A stretch of 64,000 nucleotides of DNA from Burkholderiales bacterium (GTDB taxonomy: Bacteria; Pseudomonadota; Gammaproteobacteria; Burkholderiales; Nitrosomonadaceae), in contig JACKLR010000001.1 of assembly GCA_024235795.1 (NCBI GenBank), positions 806,001-870,000 of the forward strand. The letters run 5' to 3'. Below the pieces are notes generated by a model. The model had not been told where the DNA came from, did not search any database, and saw nothing but the letters and a program-made list of their open reading frames with translations. This document shows, one piece after another, positions 56,053-64,000 of this stretch; the stretch's first letter is position 1, and each line of letters begins with the position of its first letter. The position numbers and the translations under genes are program-made.

Positions 56053-56124
56053 AAAACGGCAATCCCTTTCAGTGCTTTTTTAGTTATACTAAAGAAGTGC
56101 TGAGCAAGGGATTGCCGTTTTTTG
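56053..56124 (+). terminator. Long bidirectional terminator hairpin
   Basis: aaaacggcaatccctt pairs with aagggattgccgtttt, and inside it cagtgctttttta pairs with taaagaagtgctg. T-runs occur on the downstream side of both strands. It ends the AlgE-like transcript. Confidence 0.85.
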
Positions 56125-56213
56125 TTTTATCAATATTATTCATTGATTCAAAAGCTTAATTTATAGCCGAGATAGATTAGAAATCATCTTGGAATTAAAT
56201 GGGTGCGTCAGAT

Positions 56214-56774
56214 ATGAAAAGGTTTTTCATTGCGGTCAATTTTCTTATGGTGACATTATCAACTTCTATGGTGGAAGGAAAAGATGGAGAATCTGTTGCC
56301 GATTTAGGTTTACTGTATCAAATGAAATTCGGTGTTCTAGCCCATGATGTGGACGATTTATGGAGCGGATTCAGTCGAGAGGACGGTGTTGATTTGAACA
56401 TTGAAGCTGTATTTTCACCGGCAATTTCAATTTTAGGTGGAACTATCCGTCCGGCGTTGGGAGGATCCATTAATACAGAAGGCGATACTTCCAAGGGTTA
56501 TCTTGACCTCCTCTGGCAATATAATTTTACAACCGGTTTTTTTCTTGTTACCGGCGTGGGCGCGGCGATTCACGATGGACGGCGCCATGCAACTACCCCC
56601 GCGAAAAAAGCATTGGGATCGCGTGTGCTTTTTCATATTCCGCTTGAAGTTGGCTATTTTATTTCACCGCGTACAACTTTTTCAATTTATTTTGATCATA
56701 TGTCTAATGCTTACATAGCGGATGAGAATGAAGGGATGGATACACTGGGTGCCCGTTTTGGTTATGTTTTTTGA
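56214..56774 (+). CDS. PagL-like lipid A 3-O-deacylase
   Basis: A protein of about 186 residues with a signal-like N-terminus (MKRFFIAVNFLMVTLSTSM) and an eight-stranded barrel of the acyloxyacyl hydrolase family. The catalytic His-Ser occurs in FDHMSNA near the C-terminus, and the chain ends in GARFGYVF with a terminal Phe, as for outer-membrane barrels. It trims lipid A acyl chains in the outer membrane. An ATG at 56199 with GGA upstream is an alternative start. Confidence 0.85.
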   Translation: MKRFFIAVNFLMVTLSTSMVEGKDGESVADLGLLYQMKFGVLAHDVDDLWSGFSREDGVDLNIEAVFSPAISILGGTIRPALGGSINTEGDTSKGYLDLLWQYNFTTGFFLVTGVGAAIHDGRRHATTPAKKALGSRVLFHIPLEVGYFISPRTTFSIYFDHMSNAYIADENEGMDTLGARFGYVF

Positions 56775-56786
56775 GAGAGATTAGTT

Positions 56787-57224
56787 ATGCAATCAGTTAA
56801 ACGGTTAGCAATCGGAGCAGTTGTATTATGGTTGTCGGCATGTGCCAGCACGGGACCCGTGTTATATCCAAATACACATTACCAGTCGGTAGGCCAAGAG
56901 GCTGTTGAGCACGATATCGAGTACTGTAAACAGTTAGCTGAATCAGCCGGAGCTCATAATAGCAGAAGTGGCGGTGCGGCTGGCGATGTGGCGACCAATA
57001 CAGTTATGGGTGCAGGTGTCGGCGCTGCAAGCGGCGCCGTAGGCGGGGCAATTGCCGGTTCGGCTGGCAGAGGTTCTTTAATAGGCGCAGCCAGCGGCGC
57101 TGTCTGGGGATTGTTCAGAGGAATTTTTACCGCAACAAGACCTTCTCGACCCAATCAAGCCTATGCCAATTTCGTTAATCGATGCTTACAGGAAAAAGGC
57201 TACGAAATTACCGGGTGGCAGTAA
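56787..57224 (+). CDS. Glycine-zipper lipoprotein
   Basis: A 145-residue protein with a lipobox (WLSACAS) and a glycine-zipper region at ~65-110 (GAGVGAASGAVGGAIAGSAG). The C-terminal part (NFVNRCLQEKGYEITGWQ) with its Cys matches envelope proteins of unknown role. It follows the PagL-like gene by 12 bp and is probably in the same operon. Confidence 0.8.
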   Translation: MQSVKRLAIGAVVLWLSACASTGPVLYPNTHYQSVGQEAVEHDIEYCKQLAESAGAHNSRSGGAAGDVATNTVMGAGVGAASGAVGGAIAGSAGRGSLIGAASGAVWGLFRGIFTATRPSRPNQAYANFVNRCLQEKGYEITGWQ

Positions 57225-57292
57225 AATATAGCGGTGGCAAGTGTATAAGCTAATTTAGTTATTCAGAACCAGCTCCCACGCCGGGTGTTAAT

Positions 57293-58120
57293 CTACTTTT
57301 TGTAGATATGTTTTGTTTCAATAATACCTTTTTTAAATAATTTCCGAATCATCATTCTTACGCTGCTATCCGAACGCAGGATGAAATCCCGGATTCGTTG
57401 ACCAGGTCTTCCTCGAAAGGAGGTGACATGAAAATTATCGCTACCCCTAAGTGGTGAATCCGAGAAATAATAGTTTGACACGCAATACCGCGCACTGTCT
57501 CTGCTTTTGACAGGACTAACCGAGTGCCAGGAAGAAGTATGGGTTGCCATTACGGCAAGACGGTTAAATTTGCTATGGATTAAAATTTGTTTTCCATGTA
57601 TACCTTCAGGCCACAATTCCAGATTGCCGCCATTTGTGACTGGCCAGTCGGGTGTAACATAGTATAAAAGATTCAAAACCCGCCAGTTTTCTCTGTTTTT
57701 GTCGTGCGAATTATCCAGATGCGGATTTAAAAAATGATTGTACCCCATCATCGAAATACCACCTGCATATAAGTGCTTGTCGGGATAGAGATTTTCTATT
57801 TTGCATATGTTTGAGACACATTTCACTACGCCTGGGTCCTGAAATGCATAAATTGTCTCTTCCAGTATGGGGCTATAGCTATCCATCTGTGCCGCAATGT
57901 ATTTGTATTCGCGGATACTTTTTTTTAGCAGCATCTCCTCTGCAGCAGGAAAACAGCGGTAGATATTCATTGCTACTTGGAATGGCAACAGGTCGTCAAC
58001 AATAAAATAACCGATCTGATCGCATGATGCGTCATACATGGATGAAAAACTGTCTATTTCGCGCTCAAGTCTGTTGACGATCAGCGCTGAAATTTCAGTG
58101 CGATTCATCAGCAGATTCAT
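57293..58120 (-). CDS. 2OG-Fe(II) oxygenase-like protein
   Basis: A protein of about 275 residues with a double-stranded beta-helix core: MGYNHFLNPHLDNSHDKN supplies the HxD iron ligands near residue 140, LNLLYYVTPDW and GGNLELWPEG follow, and SSWHSVSPVKS supplies the distal His; Arg in DSARYCVSNYY may bind 2-oxoglutarate. ATG at 58120 has no good ribosome site; a TTG at 58183 in frame is an alternative. The substrate is unknown; similar proteins hydroxylate proline in proteins or peptides. Confidence 0.75.
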   Translation of the reverse strand: MNLLMNRTEISALIVNRLEREIDSFSSMYDASCDQIGYFIVDDLLPFQVAMNIYRCFPAAEEMLLKKSIREYKYIAAQMDSYSPILEETIYAFQDPGVVKCVSNICKIENLYPDKHLYAGGISMMGYNHFLNPHLDNSHDKNRENWRVLNLLYYVTPDWPVTNGGNLELWPEGIHGKQILIHSKFNRLAVMATHTSSWHSVSPVKSRDSARYCVSNYYFSDSPLRGSDNFHVTSFRGRPGQRIRDFILRSDSSVRMMIRKLFKKGIIETKHIYKK

Positions 58121-58276
58121 GATTGCAGGAATTTGTTTGAAATATTTGCATGGATCTGTAACAACCGGTGTGCTTTGGCGCAAAAATTATGAGTATAACC
58201 GGAATATCGTCATATCATTTATATTAAGCTTGATTTTGAAGTGCGCTAATGAACTGTCCTGTGAAACTAGCGCTGC

Positions 58277-58852
58277 TTATTCGTTATCCTGAGCATTCAG
58301 CAAACACTGGTTTAGTAAAAATGGAAAAGTTTTGTACGGCTGTTTCATGTATTCCGAGCCGAAATGTCCTTCACCAGTCATGATAACCAGGGTTCCGCCC
58401 AGTTTCTGTCGCATCAATTCGCCTTGTTCCTGACCGCAGTCCCAGGGATCGTTATCGGAGTGGATAAATGTAAATTTACGGCTATTTGCTTTGATTGCAT
58501 CAATGTCAAATCCGGCAGGATACGTCAAATCATTCAATAGCTTGCCGGGAAGTGGTTTTATAAATCCGGCGACAGAAATTGCATGCTTTGCAGTAAAATC
58601 TGAACGAGACAGAAGCCTTAAAATTAACGTTCCACCGGCAGAATGACCCACCATCAAATCATAATCGCGATGGGGTGAATGAATAATAATTTCCTGAATC
58701 CACTTATCCAGATCGTTAAAGTCATTACACGCCGGCAAAGATGGTACCCATACGTCAAATCCCCCCTTTTCCAATGCAATTTTCAACCAGGGAATCCAGA
58801 AGCTCATTTCAGAGCCACCAAGTCCATGAAATAATACAGCTGTTTTTTTCAT
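58277..58852 (-). CDS. RBBP9/YdeN-type alpha/beta hydrolase
   Basis: A 191-residue serine hydrolase: AVLFHGLGGSEMSFWIPWL at the N-terminus, the nucleophile in DLMVGHSAGGTL, an Asp in FIHSDNDPW and the His in GEGHFGSEY. ATG at 58852 is chosen because the family fold starts there; the upstream extension to 58984 has no family match. Function unknown. Confidence 0.85.
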   Translation of the reverse strand: MKKTAVLFHGLGGSEMSFWIPWLKIALEKGGFDVWVPSLPACNDFNDLDKWIQEIIIHSPHRDYDLMVGHSAGGTLILRLLSRSDFTAKHAISVAGFIKPLPGKLLNDLTYPAGFDIDAIKANSRKFTFIHSDNDPWDCGQEQGELMRQKLGGTLVIMTGEGHFGSEYMKQPYKTFPFLLNQCLLNAQDNE

Positions 58853-59130
58853 AGGAATTAATTTATGTTGAAAATCAATGGGGTAGATTAACACAAAATG
58901 AGCGGTATTAACATTGCCACTTAACATTCGTCCGGCCAAATGCTGTATGATTCGGCAATTCTTGGAAATTTGTATTATGGTCAATCTGTACGCTTCAAAG
59001 ATTAATGAAGATGATTTGCCATTCTGTCATTGAGTTCCAAGGTGTAGTATTTGGAGTTCCGCCTTTTACGTAAAGGTTGGTTTATGAAATTTTCTGAGCA
59101 GGCTATAATAATTATTTTGCGTATAAATTC

Positions 59131-60267
59131 ATGAAACGCCTATTTCCCTTATTGGTATCTTTGATTGTCTTTTTGCCATTCTTTTCAGCGCAAGTGTTAG
59201 CACAAAAGCCTTCAATATCGATTGACGCCAAAGCGTATATGTTGTCGGATTATCAATCCGGTCAGATATTGGCAAGCCAAAATGCACAGGAACGTGTAGA
59301 ACCGGCATCATTGACCAAACTGATGACTGCCTATATTGTTTTTTCTGCGATTAAACAAAACAGCATACAGCTTGATCAGGTTGTTCCGGTTTCGAATAGA
59401 GCATGGCGCATGATCGGTTCACGCATGTTTATTGAGCCAAATAAAGCAGTAACAGTCAATGAATTGATTCGCGGAATGATCGTGCAGTCCGGTAATGACG
59501 CATGTATTGCACTTGCTGAAATTATTGCCGGTTCTGAAGAAATATTTGTGCAAATGATGAACCAGGAAGCGCTGCGACTTGGCATGAAAAATACGCATTT
59601 CATAAACACGACGGGTTTGCCTGATCCTAATCACTATACTTCCGTTCACGATTTAACCTTGCTTGCGGCGGCTATCATTCGCGATTTTCCTGAATTCTAC
59701 CCTTTGTACTCGCTCAAGGAATATACCTACAATGATATTACCCAGCCAAACCGCAACCGATTGTTATGGCTAGACCCGCATGTTGACGGAATGAAAACGG
59801 GATGGACAAAATCTGCTGGATATTGCCTGATAACATCGGCTAAGCGAGACAAAAGACGCTTGATTTCGGTAATTATGGGCGCGAAGTCTGCTAACGCACG
59901 AAGTATGGAAAGTCAGCGCTTGTTAAATTATGGCTTCCAGTTTTACGATACCGTGCATTTATACAAAAAGGGCGAGGTCCTGACATCAATCGAACTATGG
60001 AAAGGATCACAGGATGTTTTAAAAGCAGGTTTTGACAGTGATGTATATTTTTCAATCCCCAAAGGACAGGTAGATAATCTCAAAGCAACTATGGAATATA
60101 AACAGCCTTTGATCGCGCCGGTCACCGTAGGCCAGGAAGTAGGAACAGTCAAATTTACCTTGAATGGTCAGCTGGTTGAAAGTTATCCGTTGGTTGCACT
60201 GGAAGATGTGAGTCTGGGAAATTTTTTTGGTCGCGCGTGGGACAGCTTTATGCTGCTTTTTAATTAG
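59131..60267 (+). CDS. dacC: D-alanyl-D-alanine carboxypeptidase (PBP5/6 family)
   Basis: A 378-residue penicillin-binding protein that removes the terminal D-Ala from peptidoglycan stem peptides in the periplasm. Signal peptide at 1-25 ending AQVLA, active SxxK in PASLTKLMTAY, SGN in VQSGNDACIALAE, KTG in GMKTGWTKSAG, and a C-terminal beta domain with an amphipathic tail (FFGRAWDSFMLLF) anchoring it to the inner membrane. First gene of the dacC-dat-ybeD-lipB-lipA cluster. Confidence 0.96.
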   Translation: MKRLFPLLVSLIVFLPFFSAQVLAQKPSISIDAKAYMLSDYQSGQILASQNAQERVEPASLTKLMTAYIVFSAIKQNSIQLDQVVPVSNRAWRMIGSRMFIEPNKAVTVNELIRGMIVQSGNDACIALAEIIAGSEEIFVQMMNQEALRLGMKNTHFINTTGLPDPNHYTSVHDLTLLAAAIIRDFPEFYPLYSLKEYTYNDITQPNRNRLLWLDPHVDGMKTGWTKSAGYCLITSAKRDKRRLISVIMGAKSANARSMESQRLLNYGFQFYDTVHLYKKGEVLTSIELWKGSQDVLKAGFDSDVYFSIPKGQVDNLKATMEYKQPLIAPVTVGQEVGTVKFTLNGQLVESYPLVALEDVSLGNFFGRAWDSFMLLFN

Positions 60268-60279
60268 TACGCTATCCAT

Positions 60280-61134
60280 ATGATATTTCTGAATGGGCAA
60301 TTTATGCCAATCGAAAAAGCCTGTATTTCTGTATTGGACAGAGGCTTTATTTTTGGTGATGGCGTTTACGAGGTGATCCCCGTCTATTCACGCAGACCTT
60401 TCCGACTGGTGGAACATTTGCATCGCCTGCAACATAGTCTGGACGGTATTCGACTGGAAAACCCGTATACAAATGACGAATGGAGCGATCTCATCGAACA
60501 GGTTGTTGCCAAGAATGAAGGCGAAGATCAATCCGTTTATCTGCATATTACCCGGGGCGTGGCCAAGCGCGACCACGCTTTTCCAAAAGTGCCGCCGACG
60601 GTTTTTATGATGAGTAATCCATTACTGCCGCCATCATCGGAATTACTGGAAAATGGTGTTGCGGCAGTTACTGCCAGTGATAATCGCTGGGTGCGTTGTG
60701 ATATAAAATCCATTTCGCTGCTGCCAAATGTGTTGTTGCGGCAAATTGCTGTGGATGCCGACGCGTCTGAGACGATTCTCATCAGGGATGGTTACCTGAC
60801 TGAAGGTTCGGCAAGCAATATTTTTATTGTGAAGGATCAGGTTTTACTTGCCCCGCCCAAGAGCCATTTAATGCTGCCTGGAATTACCTATGATGTTGTG
60901 CTTGAATTGGCTGCCAACAATAATGTCATTTATGAAGTGAGGGACGTCACTGAAGACGAAGTGTTTTCCGCAGAAGAAATCCTGCTGACCTCTTCAACCC
61001 GAGAAGTTATGCCGGTAACACGTTTAAATAATAAGCCGGTCGATACGGGCAAGCCCGGTGCAAAATTTATACATTTACATCAGCTTTATCAGCAATATAA
61101 AGCAACACACATGCGCGGCGGTGTAGTCAGCTAA
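60280..61134 (+). CDS. dat: D-amino acid / branched-chain class IV aminotransferase
   Basis: A 284-residue PLP enzyme of fold type IV. Markers are RGFIFGDGVYEVIPVY at the N-terminus, the catalytic Lys in CDIKSISLLPNVL, and EGSASNIFIV and SSTREVMPV for cofactor binding. Placement next to dacC fits a role in making or recycling D-alanine. It starts 12 bp after dacC. Confidence 0.92.
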   Translation: MIFLNGQFMPIEKACISVLDRGFIFGDGVYEVIPVYSRRPFRLVEHLHRLQHSLDGIRLENPYTNDEWSDLIEQVVAKNEGEDQSVYLHITRGVAKRDHAFPKVPPTVFMMSNPLLPPSSELLENGVAAVTASDNRWVRCDIKSISLLPNVLLRQIAVDADASETILIRDGYLTEGSASNIFIVKDQVLLAPPKSHLMLPGITYDVVLELAANNNVIYEVRDVTEDEVFSAEEILLTSSTREVMPVTRLNNKPVDTGKPGAKFIHLHQLYQQYKATHMRGGVVS

Positions 61135-61182
61135 CCGCTGCACCGCTTCACATTTGATAATTTTAAGCAACAGTTCCATGAC

Positions 61183-61446
61183 ATGTCTGAAGATTCTTTA
61201 ATTGAATACCCGTGTGATTTCCCGATTAAGATCATGGGCAAGGCTGAGCAGGATTTTACTGAAGTCGCGTTGACGATCGTAAAACACCATGCGCCGGATT
61301 TTGATGAAAAAACCATGGAAATTCGTTCGAGCAAAGGTGGAAATTATCTCAGTATTACCTGCACGATTCGCGCGACTTCGCGTCGTCAACTGGACGAGCT
61401 GTATCGCGCGTTAACGGGTCATCCGAAAGTATCGGTTGTGCTCTGA
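61183..61446 (+). CDS. ybeD: YbeD/DUF493 family protein
   Basis: An 87-residue protein with the family blocks EYPCDFPIKIMGKAE and VTCTIRATSR-like YLSITCTIRATSR, ending in LTGHPKVSVVL. It forms an ACT-like fold; it is commonly found beside lipB, as here, though its role is unknown. Confidence 0.92.
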   Translation: MSEDSLIEYPCDFPIKIMGKAEQDFTEVALTIVKHHAPDFDEKTMEIRSSKGGNYLSITCTIRATSRRQLDELYRALTGHPKVSVVL

Positions 61447-61464
61447 TGGCAGGTAAATCATATT

Positions 61465-62115
61465 TTGCAACTGAATGATCATGATGTGTTGAGACACCGG
61501 TTTATAATTAAGCATCTGGGTACGGTCGATTATCAATCCGCATGGCAGTCAATGAAGGATTTTACCGATAAGCGGGCATCGCAGACAGTTGACGAAATTT
61601 GGCTGCTACAGCATCCGGCAGTTTATACGCAAGGCATTGCCGGCAAGCCGGAACATTTATTGGTTAGCAATGAGATACCCGTGATAAAGTCGGACCGCGG
61701 TGGTCAAATTACCTACCATGGCCCGGGACAGCTTATCGCCTACCTGCTATTGGATATTCGGCGTTTGAAACTGGGCGTGCGTGAACTGGTCAGACGTATG
61801 GAAAACGCTGTGATCGCGTTGCTAGACGAATATCATGTCAAAGCGCATGGTCGTGTCGATGCGCCGGGTGTTTATGTGGGCAATGCGAAAATCGCTTCAC
61901 TTGGATTGAAAATAAAAAGAAACTTCTGTTATCACGGTGTTGCATTGAATATCGACATGGATTTGCGGCCATTTTCGGCAATCAATCCCTGCGGTTACGC
62001 CGGATTGCAGGTGACTCAGACCAAAGATCAGGGAATTGCGGATGGACTGGAAGTACTCGGCCTTAAATTGTCGGATCATTTGCAAAAGGAACTGGTTGTT
62101 AACCTTCCCAATTAA
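61465..62115 (+). CDS. lipB: Octanoyl-[acyl carrier protein]:protein N-octanoyltransferase
   Basis: A 216-residue LipB transferring octanoate from ACP to lipoyl domains. RGGQITYHGPGQLIAYLL is the signature, the catalytic Cys is in INPCGYAGLQVT and the Lys in KIASLGLKIKRN. The start is probably TTG at 61465; no ATG is close. It lies 18 bp after ybeD and 22 bp before lipA. Confidence 0.95.
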   Translation: MQLNDHDVLRHRFIIKHLGTVDYQSAWQSMKDFTDKRASQTVDEIWLLQHPAVYTQGIAGKPEHLLVSNEIPVIKSDRGGQITYHGPGQLIAYLLLDIRRLKLGVRELVRRMENAVIALLDEYHVKAHGRVDAPGVYVGNAKIASLGLKIKRNFCYHGVALNIDMDLRPFSAINPCGYAGLQVTQTKDQGIADGLEVLGLKLSDHLQKELVVNLPN

Positions 62116-62137
62116 AGAAAGGAAATAAATCTTTACT

Positions 62138-63082
62138 ATGACTTCAGAAATACGCCAGAAAGGCGCAGACAAAACAGCACGTAATCCAGTCAAAATCGAT
62201 CCGCAAACGCGGGCAGACATTTTGCGTAAGCCTTCCTGGATTCGCGTGCGGTCTTCAAACAGCCAGGCATTTTACGAGGTCAAGCGTATTCTGCGGGAGA
62301 AAAAGCTGCACACCGTTTGCGAAGAGGCCTCTTGTCCCAACATCGGAGAATGTTTTGGCAAAGGGACTGCGACCTTCATGATTCTGGGCGATTTGTGTAC
62401 ACGGCGCTGCCCGTTCTGCGATGTAGCGCATGGCAGGCCAAAGCCGCCGGACGCAGAAGAACCCCTGCATCTGGCGCAATCGATTGCGGCGATGAGGCTC
62501 AAATATGTCGTCATAACCAGCGTTGACCGGGATGATCTGCGCGATGGCGGTGCACAGCATTTTGCAGATTGCATACGCGAAATACGTCAGCATGCGCCGC
62601 AGACGAAAATTGAAATACTGGTGCCCGATTTCAGGGGCAGGTTGGACGTTGCACTTGAAAAGCTCGCCAGTTGCCCGCCGGATGTTTTGAATCATAACCT
62701 GGAAACCGTTCCGCGGCTTTACAAACAATGCCGCCCCGGTGCGGATTACACGCATTCGCTCAAGCTTTTGCAGGATTTTAAGCTGCAATTCCCTGAAATC
62801 CCGACAAAATCCGGATTGATGGTGGGTCTGGGCGAGACCGACGAAGAAATTCTGGGCGTTATGCAGGATTTACGTGCGCATCAAGTCGAGATGCTGACCA
62901 TTGGCCAATATCTGCAGCCCAGTATCGGTCATTTGCCGGTTTTGCGCTATGTTACCCCCAAAGGTTTCAAGGAATTCGAGCAGGCGGCAACGGATATGGG
63001 CTTTACCCATGCAGCATGCGGTCCCATGGTGCGTTCCAGTTACCATGCCGACCAACAGGCACATGAGGCGGGTGTGGTTTGA
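62138..63082 (+). CDS. lipA: Lipoyl synthase
   Basis: A 314-residue radical SAM enzyme inserting two sulfurs into octanoyl-lysine. The auxiliary cluster motif is CEEASCPNIGEC, the SAM cluster motif CTRRCPFCDVAHG, and the C-terminal Ser is in VRSSYHADQ. It completes the lipoate pathway with the adjacent lipB. Confidence 0.97.
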   Translation: MTSEIRQKGADKTARNPVKIDPQTRADILRKPSWIRVRSSNSQAFYEVKRILREKKLHTVCEEASCPNIGECFGKGTATFMILGDLCTRRCPFCDVAHGRPKPPDAEEPLHLAQSIAAMRLKYVVITSVDRDDLRDGGAQHFADCIREIRQHAPQTKIEILVPDFRGRLDVALEKLASCPPDVLNHNLETVPRLYKQCRPGADYTHSLKLLQDFKLQFPEIPTKSGLMVGLGETDEEILGVMQDLRAHQVEMLTIGQYLQPSIGHLPVLRYVTPKGFKEFEQAATDMGFTHAACGPMVRSSYHADQQAHEAGVV

Positions 63083-63175
63083 AGTTTCATGCTACCAGCT
63101 GATAGGCCTGTTCTGGTCTAATGGAAATAGACACATTGATGAGAGACAGTGTTATTGTCACTGATCGAAGTGTTT

Positions 63176-63376
63176 GTGAAAGAAAAGAAAGTTTGCAAAC
63201 GATATGCGCAGTCGTTTAAAGAAGAAGCGGTTGCATTAATTACGGCACAAGGTTACAGCGTACAGCAGGCGGGAAATTCACTCGGTATTCGTAGCAATAT
63301 GCTCTAGCGATGGAAGCAACAGCAGGATCAGCAGTCATCGAAAGAACATTTGTCCGAAGATGAATGTGCCAAATGA
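63176..63376 (+). pseudogene. Relic of an IS3-family OrfA
   Basis: The reading KRYAQSFKEEAVALITAQGY, SVQQAGNSLGIRSNML, an in-frame TAG, then RWKQQQDQQSS is the helix-turn-helix N-terminus of an IS3-type OrfA. The stop, the early end at 63376 and the absence of OrfB make it inactive. Confidence 0.75.
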
Positions 63377-63490
63377 TGCGGTCGCTGATGATTTGGTTAA
63401 CCAGAACTTCAATCCCGTAATTAGTCGAGCCTTAAATATTCCCAAGTATTTGATATCAATCATAAATATATTGATTTACGCTGTTCAAAT

Positions 63491-63529
63491 CGACCAGAAA
63501 ATGCTAAAATAAGCGTTTGTTTCTGGTCG
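63491..63529. repeat. Inverted repeat in front of the IS5-family transposase
   Basis: cgaccagaaa and tttctggtcg form a 10-bp stem with a 19-base AT-rich loop. It lies 17 bases before the transposase ATG. It may protect the element from read-through transcription or be part of its terminal region. Other DNA from 63377 to 63545 shows no gene. Confidence 0.6.
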
Positions 63530-63545
63530 AAATGGTGATTTATCG

Positions 63546-64000
63546 ATGCTCACACCCAGTAAAACTTTTCATCAACCCAGTTTGTTTGAAACAGATCTGT
63601 TGTTACAGCTTGACCCCTCTGATCCGCTGCTCAAACTATCAACCGTTATTCCCTGGCATACCTTTGACGAAGCGTTTAGCATTCATTACACCGAGGACAT
63701 AGGTGCGCCCAGCAAACCCATTCGCCTGATGGTTGGATTGCTGATCCTCAAGCAACTGGAGAACTTGAGCGATGAGTCGGTGGTATTGCAGTGGAAGCGC
63801 AATCCCTACTACCAGGCTTTTTGTGGCATGCAAGAATTCCAGCGGAAATTGCCTTGCCACAGTACGGAGCTGGTGCATTTTCGCAAGCGCATTGGCGCTG
63901 AAGGTGTTGAACGGATATTTCGGATGAGTGTTGGTTTGCATGGCAAAGCGGCGCTGGAAGCTGCGGTTCATATTGACACCACGGTACAGGAAAAGAACAT
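63546..64000 (+). CDS. IS5-family transposase, N-terminal part cut by window edge
   Basis: About 151 residues are visible: FHQPSLFETDLLLQLDPSDP, IPWHTFDEAFSIHY, PIRLMVGLLILKQLENLSDE, WKRNPYYQAFCGMQEFQ, LVHFRKRIGAEGVERIF and AAVHIDTTVQEKN, which contains the first catalytic Asp. This is the standard start of IS5-type (IS1182/ISL-like) transposases. The frame is open to the end of the window; the rest lies outside it. Confidence 0.9.
   Translation, partial: MLTPSKTFHQPSLFETDLLLQLDPSDPLLKLSTVIPWHTFDEAFSIHYTEDIGAPSKPIRLMVGLLILKQLENLSDESVVLQWKRNPYYQAFCGMQEFQRKLPCHSTELVHFRKRIGAEGVERIFRMSVGLHGKAALEAAVHIDTTVQEKN

Overview
The window looks like a chromosomal segment of a betaproteobacterium, most likely a Nitrosomonas-type ammonia oxidiser. 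The evidence is the dacC-dat-ybeD-lipB-lipA order, the ubiJ-ubiB pair, the style of the housekeeping proteins, the REP/RayT elements and the heavy insertion-sequence load. This is inference from family knowledge; there is no rRNA or ammonia-oxidation gene here to settle it.

Positions 1-19,200 are an accessory region shaped by mobile DNA. A ~2 kb segment is present twice in direct orientation (1-2063 and 7880-12675). It carries a small unknown gene, a UmuD-like self-cleaving protein with an extra N-terminal DNA-binding-like region, and a VOC-fold protein. Copy B is split by an intact IS21-family element with clear inverted ends and a 5-bp target duplication. Between the copies, bracketed by relics of one IS6-like transposase, is a two-gene lanthipeptide locus: a 353-residue protein whose last 34 residues form a Cys/Ser/Thr-rich tail, and a complete 1084-residue LanM synthetase. 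The very large candidate precursor is the most unusual object in the window. Next come a Phd/VapC-like toxin-antitoxin pair, a zinc alcohol dehydrogenase, an AhpD-like protein, a RayT gene flanked by inverted REP hairpins and broken by one stop codon, and a TIR/deoxyribosyltransferase-like gene whose start was displaced by an IS4-family element.

Positions 19,400-37,300 are mainly core genes: an alpha/beta hydrolase lipoprotein, a haem-binding DUF3365 protein, ubiJ-ubiB (ubiquinone synthesis), leuS, a 1523-residue CheB-CheR-PAS-GGDEF-EAL hybrid, a GGDEF protein, a TrkH/TrkA potassium system, and a SatD-DUF3307 pair. Positions 37,300-41,250 are a second small accessory stretch with a secreted Cys-containing protein, a free-standing DUF4347 protein, a decayed Y1 transposase with its repeats, and a DUF2235 hydrolase.

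Positions 41,251-48,075 (minus strand) form one operon behind a guanidine-I (ykkC) riboswitch: an APC permease, two DUF1989 proteins and a biotin-dependent carboxylase annotated in most genomes as urea carboxylase. The riboswitch argues that the substrate is guanidine. The pathway's last enzyme, allophanate hydrolase, is not in the window.

Positions 48,500-63,100 hold a phage-type GH108 muramidase, ald, an SDR, tatD, queD, a radical SAM protein, an AlgE-like outer-membrane protein, a PagL-like lipid A deacylase, a glycine-zipper lipoprotein, a 2OG-Fe(II) oxygenase-like protein, an RBBP9-type hydrolase, and the dacC-dat-ybeD-lipB-lipA cluster. The window ends in an IS3 relic and the start of an IS5-family transposase. 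No tRNA, rRNA or CRISPR array was seen.
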